A stretch of DNA of 49,103 bases from Magnetococcales bacterium (GTDB lineage Bacteria > Pseudomonadota > Magnetococcia > Magnetococcales > UBA8363). This document shows positions 26,840 to 35,292 of the stretch, piece after piece (the stretch's first letter is position 1; the number at the start of each line of letters is the position of its first letter). The notes beneath the pieces are model-generated. The model saw only the letters and a program-made list of their open reading frames with translations. It was not told the DNA's origin and made no database searches. The translations under genes were made by a program, and so were the position numbers. The stretch is taken from assembly GCA_015232865.1 (NCBI GenBank), contig JADFYU010000020.1, positions 1 through 49,103 on the forward strand, in the 5' to 3' direction.

Positions 26840-28969
26840 TTATTGAGAAAACCCTTTATTGACGACAATCATGTTTCTAAAACGTTGAATGGCGGTAATC
26901 AGTTTATCACTGGCTGTTTTGAACCGATCAAATTCAGCCGTTGAAGAGACCTTCTCATCCGCATTTTTTGTGATCAATTCTGCCCCAAGGTAGTGAACAT
27001 TTTGATGCAGAAGATCCAACTCATGAAACTCTGGCAACTCACCAAAAACCTGAGCACCCTCGCCACGGTACCATTCGGTTATCCTATCGTTATCATATCC
27101 ATGTGGGGCTTGCTCCGATGATCCATTGTTCGGACGTGTACAATATTTCATCACCTTCTCAGACCAATATCGATGGGTAACCTCCATCAGAAGAAGATTA
27201 AAGCTTTGTCTGGAAGGATACTGTTCTTGGGCGGTCAACCAAAGAGGGTTTTTATGGAAATCATGAATCCATTGCGGCAGCTTTGAGGCGGGCATGGGCC
27301 GGGCTATACCATAACCCTGCATCACCTCGCAGCCCATTCCAAGCAGGCTCAGAATTTGGTCGATTCCCTGCACACCTTCAGCGACCACCCGGCATTGAAA
27401 GGCTTCGGATAATCCGATAATACCCTGAACAATGGCAAGATCTCCTGGGTCGGACAACATTTCACGAATAAAACTTTGATCGATTTTCAGGGTATTGGCT
27501 GAGAGATGCTTGAGATGAGAGAGTGTGGAAAACCCGGTTCCAAAATCATCCAGAGCAAAGGAGATACCGCGGGCTTTAAAGATATTGATCAGCTCTCCAA
27601 TTAACTTCATATCTTCCAAAACAGCGGTTTCCAGAATTTCAATCTCCACTTTTTTCAATAACTGGGCCGGATATTTTTCAAACAATTGATTGAGTCGTTC
27701 TTCAAAGTTACCTCTTAACAACTGACGGGCGGAGATGTTGATGCCGATTGTCAGGTCCAGCCCCTCTTTTTCCCAACTTTGCAACTGTTTAAGAGCGGTT
27801 TCAATCACCCAGTTGCCCAGATCGATGATAATATCGTCCTGTTCAATCAGGGTCAGAAACTCCGCAGGAGTTCGGATTCCGAGTACGGGATGGTGCCAAC
27901 GGATCAAAGCCTCAACCCCATGGACAACTCCCCGCAAGCAATCCACCTGCGGTTGAAAATACAGTTCAAATTGATCGGCCAACAAGGCCTTGGCAATGCG
28001 GTTCATGGTGTTGCGATTGGCCCGGTGACGGGATTCCAGGGTCGGATTAAAAATATGATAATCATTTTTACCCTGGGTCTTGGCCTGATACATCGCCTGA
28101 TCGGCATGACGGAGAAGTTGCTCATCAATGGCCAGATCATTTGGAAAAAAAGTGACGCCAATACTTGCTGTGACCTGTACCACCTGGTTTTCGATGGAAA
28201 AGGGTTGAGCAATCATGTCCAAAACCCTTTTCAGAATCAAATCCCCTTCACTTTCCGTTTTCATCCCGCCAATCAACAAAACAAACTCATCCCCCCCCAG
28301 GCGAATGGCCGAGTCCTCCGATCGCAATGTTTTGAGCAGGCGTCGTGCAATTTCGACGAGTAGATGGTCACCGGCTTCGTGTCCGAGCGAGTCATTGACC
28401 GGTTTAAAACCATCCAGGTCCATCATGCAGACAGCCAACACCTCTTTACGGCGCTTGCTGTGAGCCAGAGCCTGGGTCAGTCGATCCGCCAACACACTCC
28501 GATTGGGCAGTCCGGTCAGATTATCAAAATGGGCACGCTGTTCGAGTAGGCGGCTTTTCTCCAATATTGAGCTGATATCATGAGAAATGCTTAGAATAAG
28601 GGGTTCTTTTCCATTATTAAAGAAGACCGGATAAGCGCTGAGTCGAAGCCAAATGGGCTGGTCCAAGGTGACTTGGACAACGGTATGGGCAGAGGGTTTT
28701 CCCGTTTTGATCACGATACTGACTGGAAACTGATTGTTCAGGAAGATGGTCCGGTTTTCATCGTGACAGCGACTGACAAAGGTCGCGGTAGAAATGGACG
28801 GGCTATCATCCATTTTTCCAAAATGCTTCTGGGTAGAAGGGTTGGCATACAACAGGTTACCGGATTGATCCCAAATTTGAACACCCTCTTCGAGTAGTGA
28901 AAAAAATTCAGGGTCCAGGCCATCCATATTTTCAATGTTACGAAGAATAGTGTTGTGTGTAGATGTCAT
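26840..28969 (-). CDS. PAS-GGDEF-EAL protein with CZB-like zinc-binding tail
   Basis: 709 residues, cytoplasmic, no membrane segment. PAS (about 20-140), GGDEF (about 150-310, active-site motif intact in RLGGDEFVLL), EAL (about 325-570, with EALIRW and DDFGTGFSTL, both intact), and a C-terminal ~120-residue helical domain resembling the chemoreceptor zinc-binding (CZB) fold. Its ligand pattern is H in VTHRYW, then DRITEWYRGEG, then H and H in LLHQNVHYLG. In canonical CZB the residue before R/x-L-G-K-W is a Cys; here it is Asp (about D628). Bifunctional c-di-GMP turnover is expected. It is coupled to bacteriohemerythrin. Confidence 0.88.
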   Translation of the reverse strand: MTSTHNTILRNIENMDGLDPEFFSLLEEGVQIWDQSGNLLYANPSTQKHFGKMDDSPSISTATFVSRCHDENRTIFLNNQFPVSIVIKTGKPSAHTVVQVTLDQPIWLRLSAYPVFFNNGKEPLILSISHDISSILEKSRLLEQRAHFDNLTGLPNRSVLADRLTQALAHSKRRKEVLAVCMMDLDGFKPVNDSLGHEAGDHLLVEIARRLLKTLRSEDSAIRLGGDEFVLLIGGMKTESEGDLILKRVLDMIAQPFSIENQVVQVTASIGVTFFPNDLAIDEQLLRHADQAMYQAKTQGKNDYHIFNPTLESRHRANRNTMNRIAKALLADQFELYFQPQVDCLRGVVHGVEALIRWHHPVLGIRTPAEFLTLIEQDDIIIDLGNWVIETALKQLQSWEKEGLDLTIGINISARQLLRGNFEERLNQLFEKYPAQLLKKVEIEILETAVLEDMKLIGELINIFKARGISFALDDFGTGFSTLSHLKHLSANTLKIDQSFIREMLSDPGDLAIVQGIIGLSEAFQCRVVAEGVQGIDQILSLLGMGCEVMQGYGIARPMPASKLPQWIHDFHKNPLWLTAQEQYPSRQSFNLLLMEVTHRYWSEKVMKYCTRPNNGSSEQAPHGYDNDRITEWYRGEGAQVFGELPEFHELDLLHQNVHYLGAELITKNADEKVSSTAEFDRFKTASDKLITAIQRFRNMIVVNKGFSQ

Positions 28970-29115
28970 CTTTCCGTCTCAATCACAGCAGGCCCGGTTT
29001 TTTTTATAATTTTCGTATAAATTTTTTAAAGTCTTCCATAAAACAACAGGTTACTACATCCAGACATCTTACCGAAAAGAGATAAACCGACAAAAAGAAA
29101 AAAATCCCGGGCGAA

Positions 29116-29880
29116 CTATGGAGCCGGCAGGGGGATCAATTTGACTCGACCACTCCACTCTTTAGTCTTCACATCCACCGATACGGTGGCCGTTTCATAG
29201 CCCGGATGGGAGATGGTTAGCTGATATTGTCCCAATCCCAGATACATCCCCGGCTTATAGACCAAACCCTTCTCTTCAAATTCAATCGTTGCCCCTTCAG
29301 GAATGGTATCCATCCAAAACCGCGCCCCTTCGGTTGACAAGCGAAGCATCACCTGGTGGGTTTCATCACCAATAACAGTAATTTCCATCTCTTTTTTGCC
29401 AAAACCAGGTAGAACCACGCCGACTTTGTGGGAACCAATGGCAACCCCTTCCACCCGAGCCGGAGTATGGCCGGAGGGAACACCATCCAACATCCATTGG
29501 GCACCGGACGGTTCGCTGCGCACCTCCAGAGTACCGGTTTCGGATACACGACCTCGCAATGCTCGGGATAGAATCAAACTGACCCGGTTTTTTTCATTGG
29601 CAACAATGGTAACCGATTTCCCCCAGGATCGATAGCCAGGGAACCTGGCTCGAACTTGGACCAGACCGGGACGCAGACCTTCCAGCAATAAAGGAGCGTG
29701 ACCAACAACCTGATTATTGATGAGAACTTCGGCTCCACGAGGAATAACCCTGATAGAGAGGGAGCCGCTTGCGCTTTCATCAGCAGCCAGGGAACAAGCC
29801 GGAGTGATTTGTAATAAAACCAGAAAAACCACCCCAATACCCAGCCCCCGCCAACCGTTTATCAAACCACCCCTTCTCAT
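29116..29880 (-). CDS. secreted protein with three PEGA domains
   Basis: 254 residues from ATG 29880; the frame is open upstream to 29988 but the signal peptide (about 8-30, ending near SLAADE) begins naturally here, and AGG lies 9 bases upstream. Three tandem PEGA repeats follow: about residues 36-95 (VIPRGAEVLINNQVVG), 107-165 (EPSGAQWMLDGVPSG) and 175-245 (IPEGATIEFEEKG). PEGA domains are thought to act at the cell surface. It is likely exported to the periplasm or outer face. The next gene upstream on the same strand also carries a PEGA domain. Role unknown. Confidence 0.78.
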   Translation of the reverse strand: MRRGGLINGWRGLGIGVVFLVLLQITPACSLAADESASGSLSIRVIPRGAEVLINNQVVGHAPLLLEGLRPGLVQVRARFPGYRSWGKSVTIVANEKNRVSLILSRALRGRVSETGTLEVRSEPSGAQWMLDGVPSGHTPARVEGVAIGSHKVGVVLPGFGKKEMEITVIGDETHQVMLRLSTEGARFWMDTIPEGATIEFEEKGLVYKPGMYLGLGQYQLTISHPGYETATVSVDVKTKEWSGRVKLIPLPAP

Positions 29881-30003
29881 ACAATTTACCTGTGAAAAAA
29901 TGTCATGTATCCACACAAAAAACAAAAAAACCAGTCGAAATAAAAAACCAAAATCAATAAGTTGCGTCAGAGATGCGGCAACAACCACACGTTTTTTGGT
30001 TAT

Positions 30004-30165
30004 CCTAGATTCGGCAACTGGGCGTGCATTAATGGTGCAACATATTGGTTTATCCGGTGAATCAGGAAAATCGAAGCCAACTTATTGGTGATGAGACTTT
30101 TTCCTGATTTACCCGGTGAATCAATAGGTTGTGTCAGTGATGTGCGAACAACTGCGGAATCTAAG
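30004..30165. repeat. palindromic MITE-like repeat, copy 2 (162 bp)
   Basis: The ends are CCTAGATTCGGCAACTG and CAACTGCGGAATCTAAG. The interior matches copy 1 closely but in opposite orientation (for example GGTGCAACATATTGGTTTA). It lies between two PEGA protein genes. Confidence 0.85.
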
Positions 30166-30320
30166 ATTATATGCCAAGGCTAATCTATTTTTACACAAAT
30201 AGCAATTGATCTCATTTTGTAAGAAAGGTGATTTTGATCGCCCAGAATACTCCAGACAAACCAATGGTCTGCGCCATACATGACTGATAGTGGCTGCTGA
30301 GCCAGAAGACAAGAAAAAAA

Positions 30321-30347
30321 GATGATTTATTTATTCCGTGGTCCTTA
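30321..30347. repeat. short repeat overlapping a stop codon (family B)
   Basis: GATGATTTATTTATTCCGTG then GTCCTTA. On the minus strand it begins with the TAA stop of the gene ending at 30345. A near-identical motif in the same relation to a stop codon lies at 32250-32276. Confidence 0.6.
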
Positions 30348-31823
30348 TTGTGGTATCAAAATCAATCGGAAGCCCAGATCATTATAGACAAAATCCGGCT
30401 CATTGTAAGAACGAAGGGATGAACGCAGCAGAGTTGGCGGCTCACTCCACCCCCCACCTCTAAAAACGTGAGAACTGCCACGGTCTGGTCCACTGGGATT
30501 GTTATCCGGGCTATTGGCATAATAGTCTGAACCATATCGATCCTCTACCCACTCTCTGACATTGCCTGCCATATCAAAGAGGCCAAAATAGTTAGCTCCA
30601 AAACGCCCGACCGTCGTCGTTCCCGTATCGTCACACGCTTTATTATCATCAAATTGTGCGCCATTGATGGCTTTACTGACACAAACCGGCTTATCATCTC
30701 CCCAGGGATAGAGAGTTTGCGCTCCGCCCAGGCTGGCAAACTCCCACTCAGCCTCCGTCGGAAGGCGAAATTGCTGCCCCCCTTTTTCATTTAATTTTTT
30801 AATGAATTTATTAACTTCAATCCAAGATACCTGTTCAACAGGATAGGCGTCGCCCCGCTGATGGCGAGAAGGGTTTTTTCCCATGACAGCCACCCACTCC
30901 CCTTGAGTTATCTCATATCTGCCTATCCAGAACGTGTCCAAACAGACCGTGTGCTCCGGCCTTTCATCCTGATCACCTCGATCATTACCCATAACAAAAC
31001 AGTCGGCATGAATCAGACTGAATCGATGTTTAAAAAACACCGATTCAAATCGGCCAAATTCCATTAAATAATATTTTTTGTTTTGTGATAAAATATAGAG
31101 GTGATCGACTTTGCCATCCGGGGTAAAATCGATATAAAAATGGTGTTCAGAAGCCCGGTTATAGAGTTTTCTTGCCTCTTCACGTGACAGGTAGAGAAAA
31201 CTCTCTTCTTGATCGATCAAACCCTCAGACCACTCCCTCGGACTGATTTTGACCGGAAACTGACCGGATTGATGGTCATATTGTTCTTTTAGCAGCCAGA
31301 CCTTTCCCGCTGAAAAGATCGGGTTTCCAGCCATTTTATTAAATTGCAACAACTTAGCCGTTCGATTCCGTTTAAATGCCAAGAGACGTTCTTGATACTC
31401 CTCATTACTCTCAAAGGAGTCCTGTGCAGGGAGGCTTTTATCCAAAAAATCCAGAACCGGTGCGCCCTCACTGCTGGCTATACTGGAAGTTGGAATCAAC
31501 AGCATGGATTTACTCAGTCGACTTCCCTCTTTCAGATCCAGACTGAACTGAATGGTCTGAAACCCCTCTTTTTTCAACTCAAATCGCCTTAATCCAGCCG
31601 GAAGAATCACCTCAATCGGAGTCGATTCAGGCATCACTTCGCCGTCAATGGTAACCCGAGAGCCGGGGGGATCGGAAATCAAGACGACTCGCCCCTCACC
31701 GGCATAACTTAAAGAAAGGGGCTGAAACAAGAAGATCATCCCGGAAAAAATCCATAACAAAATCAGCTTACAACTCAAACCATCCCAGCCTGATTGAGAT
31801 CCAGATTGTCTTTTTTGCATCAT
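30345..31823 (-). CDS. PEGA domain / formylglycine-generating-enzyme-like (SUMF1) protein
   Basis: 492 residues. An N-terminal hydrophobic segment or signal peptide (about 18-42), one PEGA domain (about 44-110: SDPPGSRVTIDGEVM), a central region of unknown type (about 125-270), and a C-terminal FGE/SUMF1-like domain (about 275-490) with the usual MGN, EITQGEW, PVEQVSW, RLPTEAEWEFA, NVREWVEDRYG and FRGGGW motifs. True FGEs oxidise a sulfatase Cys to formylglycine; this family has many non-catalytic or other-function members. No sulfatase gene is near, so an FGE reaction is doubtful. Probably periplasmic. It may share a transcript with the gene at 32274. Confidence 0.8.
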   Translation of the reverse strand: MMQKRQSGSQSGWDGLSCKLILLWIFSGMIFLFQPLSLSYAGEGRVVLISDPPGSRVTIDGEVMPESTPIEVILPAGLRRFELKKEGFQTIQFSLDLKEGSRLSKSMLLIPTSSIASSEGAPVLDFLDKSLPAQDSFESNEEYQERLLAFKRNRTAKLLQFNKMAGNPIFSAGKVWLLKEQYDHQSGQFPVKISPREWSEGLIDQEESFLYLSREEARKLYNRASEHHFYIDFTPDGKVDHLYILSQNKKYYLMEFGRFESVFFKHRFSLIHADCFVMGNDRGDQDERPEHTVCLDTFWIGRYEITQGEWVAVMGKNPSRHQRGDAYPVEQVSWIEVNKFIKKLNEKGGQQFRLPTEAEWEFASLGGAQTLYPWGDDKPVCVSKAINGAQFDDNKACDDTGTTTVGRFGANYFGLFDMAGNVREWVEDRYGSDYYANSPDNNPSGPDRGSSHVFRGGGWSEPPTLLRSSLRSYNEPDFVYNDLGFRLILIPQ

Positions 31824-31855
31824 TTTTCTACCACATTTTCAATTTTAGTAATCTT

Positions 31856-31884
31856 ATGATTGATTTTTTCTACGGCCCTGATTG
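31856..31884. repeat. short repeat family B, diverged copy
   Basis: ATGATTGATTTTTTCTACGG then CCCTGATTG, similar to the motifs at 30321 and 32250. Confidence 0.45.
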
Positions 31885-32131
31885 CCCCAGATTCCAATCG
31901 TCATCATTATCCCCACGCCCCTGGTTAACCAAGCAAGTAAAATACCAAGTGATCGTCCTGGAAGAATAACCGACCTCAATTGACGGGTTGGCTGAAAATT
32001 TGGTCCACAAAAGACCCGACAGAAGCTGTCGGCACGCACCGGAAAACTCTGTTTTTAGGATGATTGGTATACGGGGAATCTTGGGTATAGAAAGAAAAAA
32101 CTGGAAGATTGGGGTGTCCGAGTCTCTGGTC

Positions 32132-32157
32132 AACCTAGAAACGGCCGTTTCCAAGTT
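32132..32157. repeat. collapsed palindromic repeat, loop-free
   Basis: AACCTAGAAACGG followed directly by CCGTTTCCAAGTT, two mismatches in 13 pairs and no loop. The half-site CCTAGAAACGG is the same end as in the mamA-internal repeat at 37721, so this looks like two ends of the family joined by deletion of the centre. Confidence 0.6.
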
Positions 32158-32197
32158 AAAACGATCCGTTTGTGCTGGCCCCTACCCCTTTTATATT

Positions 32198-32276
32198 AGG
32201 TCCGCAGAAAAAATAAATTATCCGGATTGCGCAGGATTTTGGTTCACCAGATGATTTATTTTTTCCGCGGCCCTTA
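32198..32276. repeat. inverted pair of family B motifs (long hairpin)
   Basis: AGGTCCGCAGAAAAAATAAA-TTATC (32198-32222) and GATGATTTATTTTTTCCGCG-GCCCTTA (32250-32276) are inverted copies with few mismatches around a 27-base loop. The right copy ends on the stop codon of the gene at 32274. Confidence 0.65.
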
Positions 32277-32882
32277 GCGTTGAACCGAATCCACTTTCTC
32301 AGTAAAATGGCCGCCATCTGCGCTTTCGACAGAGTGGCTCAAGCCATACGTAACCATATAGGGGATTGTATAATTACGTTTATTGGCGATGCGCACATCA
32401 AACTCGCCCCGCCTGGACTCCTGCTTCCAGATAATACGATAGTTGACCGATCTTTTTCGTGCCACGCTAAAGCTTAACCGAACCCGCCGAGTCAATTGGC
32501 TGCCCATGCGAACCCCCAAACTCCGGGATAACTCACCAGAGGCTTTTGACTCCAATACCTTCCATAGACTGGTTCTGATAGAACTGCCCACCTCCCGACT
32601 GCGTTCGATATCCAGACTGATCGTGGCGGATCGAATAAACTCATGATCGCAGGATAATTTTTCAACACCAAACCGATTATCCAGGGGAACCTCTTCAATG
32701 GCCAGAATCAAGGTTTCATCCCGCAAAATGCGCTCTTTGACAATCTCTACACCGACCTCTCGCCCAAATGAGCCGGACAACTTTCCCAGCCGCAACCCAT
32801 CCCGTGAAAAGTTGGCAATTTTTTTCCCAATCACAACACCCAGAGCCGCTGAGAGACCGGCAGGAATCAGCAGTGGTAACAT
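32274..32882 (-). CDS. unknown protein with N-terminal hydrophobic segment
   Basis: 202 residues. A hydrophobic N-terminus (MLPLLIPAGLSAALGVVIG, about 1-19) could anchor or glycine-zipper-insert in the membrane. The rest is charged, with alternating basic strands (RRVRLSFSVARKRSVNYRIIW) and no family recognised. AAAGG lies about 9 bases before the ATG. It is divergent from mamD across a 337-bp gap and precedes the PEGA-FGE gene on the same strand. Whether it belongs to the magnetosome island is not decidable from sequence. The beta-rich C-terminal half and membrane-start suggest an envelope protein; that is inference. Confidence 0.6.
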   Translation of the reverse strand: MLPLLIPAGLSAALGVVIGKKIANFSRDGLRLGKLSGSFGREVGVEIVKERILRDETLILAIEEVPLDNRFGVEKLSCDHEFIRSATISLDIERSREVGSSIRTSLWKVLESKASGELSRSLGVRMGSQLTRRVRLSFSVARKRSVNYRIIWKQESRRGEFDVRIANKRNYTIPYMVTYGLSHSVESADGGHFTEKVDSVQR

Positions 32883-33219
32883 GATGACGTGCCTTTAATA
32901 AAAATTTTGATTCTTATTTTCCACATTCTAGCAGTTTCAAACATCTATGCTTTTAAATACTAAACAATGGTAAATATAGTGGGTTTTGTTTATAAAATCA
33001 CAAAAGATCACTCCTCAGTATTGAATGGAGAGCAAACGATCTTTTTGTGTCTGAATAACACATTATCTTAATAGATATTTTTTTAATAGAGTTTTTTTGC
33101 AATTCCACTCAATCTATATTATTGTTTGCGGGTTAAGAAAAAAAACTATTTGCGAATAATTATTGTTTGCAACAAAACAGAGTAACACACTTACTATAAA
33201 ACGATTGGGGAGTAATGAG
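32883..33219. promoter_or_regulatory. divergent intergenic region upstream of mamD, with direct repeats
   Basis: 337 AT-rich bases between the unknown gene (-) and mamD (+). ATTATTGTTTGC occurs twice, at 33118-33129 and 33159-33170, 41 bases apart (about four helical turns), with a third related TATTTGCG between. These could be operator sites. GGGGAG at about 33207 is the mamD ribosome binding site. No clear promoter boxes. Confidence 0.35.
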
Positions 33220-34305
33220 ATGGCCGCTTCTGAAGCGATTCTATTTAAAATCAGTGGGGCACAACAAACAGCACAGTTGGCTGCCCTAGAGGGGAAAGCC
33301 TTCACTGTTGGTAAAGTGTCTGCGGCTGGAAATACTGGAATCTCCAAATGGTTATTTCTCAACCCAACCGACCCGGCAGCGGCAGCCAAAGGTTCGGTCG
33401 CCCTTAAAATCGAGGGAACCCGTCAAATTTCTCAGCTTTCCGGGTTGGCCGGAAAAACCGTCACGGTCGGTAAAACACCGGCAACATTGGGCGGAACCGG
33501 TAAATGGTTGCTTCTCAACAGTGGAAAAGGAGCCGTTGTCAAAGGAGCGGCTGTCGCCGGAACTGGCGTAGCTGCCGGTGGAGCGGTTAAAGGCGCCTCT
33601 TTATCTGAAATGATCCTGGTTAAGGCCGAAGGTGGCCGTCAAGCGGTTGATGCGTCAACCATGGCTGGTAAAACATTCACCGTCATGAAGCAACCGATGA
33701 TGGGTGGAATAAAAACCTCTAACTGGATGTTTCTTAAACCGGCCTCTGGTGCAGGAGCTGCCGGAGAAAAAATCATCGCTCTTCAAGTTCAAGGCGGAAC
33801 AGGGACGACCAGTGTTTCATCCCTGGTCGGAAAAAGCTTTACCGTCAGCAAAGCACCGATGGCTGCTGGAGCCGCTGGCCCACAATGGTTGGCATTCAAG
33901 CCGGTAGCTGGCGGCATGGCCTCCAAGGGAGCCGTTGCTTCTACTGTTGCCTTCAAGGGAGCCGGTGGTGGTGCCGGTGGTGGCGCTTGTCTGAATGCAA
34001 CCCCCGTTGCTTTGAATGGTAATGCCGCAGGTGCGGTTGCACAAAATTCCACAACTCTGAGCAAGGTCGGCGCAGGTACGGCGGCTGGCAAATCGGCCAC
34101 GGTTGCTAAAACAGTCGGCGGCGGCACCATCTGGAAAGGAACCGGTTTAAGCCTTGGCCTGGGTTTGGGGCTGGGCGCTTGGGGTCCTCTGCTTCTCGTC
34201 GGCGCGGCAGCGTTTGGAGTCGGCGTCTACGGTTACATGAAAAACAATAAATCAGACGAAGAACAGACCGGCGGAGAGCTGGCCGAACTATCCCTGGAGG
34301 GATAA
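33220..34305 (+). CDS. mamD: MamD/Mms7-type magnetosome membrane protein
   Basis: 361 residues from ATG 33220, chosen for GGGGAG 7 bases upstream; the frame is open to 33163. Four related ~44-residue repeats lie at about 5-48, 58-100, 130-173 and 185-228, each with a GKxFTV core and a W-L/M-x-F/L-x-P end. A Gly/Ala-rich stretch follows. The C-terminus has the Leu-Gly repeat LGLGLGLGAWGP, a membrane helix, YMKNN and an acidic tail (SDEEQ, ELAEL). The LG repeat plus acidic tail is the hallmark of MamD/Mms6-family crystal-size proteins that act at the magnetosome membrane surface. It converges on mamB. Confidence 0.85.
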   Translation: MAASEAILFKISGAQQTAQLAALEGKAFTVGKVSAAGNTGISKWLFLNPTDPAAAAKGSVALKIEGTRQISQLSGLAGKTVTVGKTPATLGGTGKWLLLNSGKGAVVKGAAVAGTGVAAGGAVKGASLSEMILVKAEGGRQAVDASTMAGKTFTVMKQPMMGGIKTSNWMFLKPASGAGAAGEKIIALQVQGGTGTTSVSSLVGKSFTVSKAPMAAGAAGPQWLAFKPVAGGMASKGAVASTVAFKGAGGGAGGGACLNATPVALNGNAAGAVAQNSTTLSKVGAGTAAGKSATVAKTVGGGTIWKGTGLSLGLGLGLGAWGPLLLVGAAAFGVGVYGYMKNNKSDEEQTGGELAELSLEG

Positions 34306-34342
34306 GTCTATCGGCGCTTGAACCCGATATTGTTTCCGAGGC

Positions 34343-34410
34343 TAAAAAAGACCGAGCACAAAAAAGGCACCTTATAATCAAGGTGCCTTTTTTGTGCTCG
34401 GTCTTTTTTA
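34343..34410. terminator. bidirectional terminator, perfect 31-bp inverted repeat
   Basis: The arms at 34343-34373 and 34380-34410 pair perfectly around a 6-base loop (ATAATC). A run of A at the left edge and T at the right edge makes it a Rho-independent terminator in both directions. It separates mamD (+) from mamB (-), ending 3 bases before the mamB stop. Confidence 0.95.
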
Positions 34411-34413
34411 GCT

Positions 34414-35292
34414 CTAGCGGATGACCAACGGCGTCAGAAAAACCTGAACCGTTCCGACATGCTCCAACTCTTGAGAGATCTTTTGCGTCAGGACTTCGAC
34501 AATCAAATCACCCTCATAAACCTTCAATGTCTCATCCACTTCGATATTAATCTCCACATGCAACTCCTCGCCAATGGTTCGGGCGCGCATGTAGGAGATT
34601 CCCAGGATACCGGCCACCTTACGAGCGGCCCGATAGACCCCTTGCAGATCCTCCATCTCTGGGGACGCATCCATCAAACCATCAATGGAGTCGTTAATCA
34701 ACTCCAATCCGATGCGAATGACCATAAGTGACACACCCAGGGCAGCCAGAGCGTCGGCAATGGGAAAGCTAAAGGTGGCGAAGGCAATGCCGACAAATAC
34801 GGCCGTGGACGAATAGGCATCCGAGCGGTTATCCCAGGCGTTGGCCAGAATGGCCGGACTGTTGTTCTCTTTACCGACACAGCTTTGATAGCGAAACATG
34901 AACTCGTTGCACAAAATAGAGACCGCTGCCCCCAACAGGGCAATTTTATCCGGCGCCACATAGTGACCGGCAACGATATTTTTGATGGCGCCGATCATGA
35001 TGAAAAACGAGCCGGTCAGAAGAATCAACCCAACGATGGCCGAGGAGATGAATTGAATTTTTCCGTGACCGTAGGCGTGATTTTCGTCAGCGGGTTTGCT
35101 GGAGATTCTCAGGCTGACCATGGTTACCGAGCTGGCAATGACGTCGGCTGACGAGTGAAAAGAGTCCGCTACCAAAGCGGCACTGCCACTCAAAGCGCCC
35201 AAGACGCCTTTGAATATAACCAGAAAAATATTGACAAAGATGGAGTACCAGGTCACCTCCGTCTTACAGGCTCTACAGTGGTCGAATTTCAT
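34414..35292 (-). CDS. mamB: magnetosome iron transporter MamB (cation diffusion facilitator)
   Basis: 292 residues, normal MamB length. It has an N-terminal CRAC motif (C6, C9), six expected membrane helices and a cytoplasmic dimerising domain. The transport site residues are H46 and D50 (FHSSADV) with a second pair in the DNRSDAYSS stretch. MamB is needed for magnetosome vesicle formation and iron import and works as a complex with MamM. Start ATG overlaps the mamQ stop as ATGA. It is the last gene of the minus-strand operon and ends at the shared 31-bp terminator. Confidence 0.95.
   Translation of the reverse strand: MKFDHCRACKTEVTWYSIFVNIFLVIFKGVLGALSGSAALVADSFHSSADVIASSVTMVSLRISSKPADENHAYGHGKIQFISSAIVGLILLTGSFFIMIGAIKNIVAGHYVAPDKIALLGAAVSILCNEFMFRYQSCVGKENNSPAILANAWDNRSDAYSSTAVFVGIAFATFSFPIADALAALGVSLMVIRIGLELINDSIDGLMDASPEMEDLQGVYRAARKVAGILGISYMRARTIGEELHVEINIEVDETLKVYEGDLIVEVLTQKISQELEHVGTVQVFLTPLVIR

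Larger units (their letters stand above)
31824..32273. other. 450-bp non-coding region rich in repeat remnants
   Basis: Overlapping short ORFs exist on both strands but none has a ribosome binding site or a recognisable protein. It holds family B motifs at 31856, 32198 and 32250 and a collapsed palindrome at 32132. It looks like decayed repeat DNA. Confidence 0.5.

Noticed and set aside
31870..32254. Overlapping ORFs of 88-94 codons on both strands
   Set aside because: No ribosome binding site, no familiar protein, and the stretch is full of repeat pieces.
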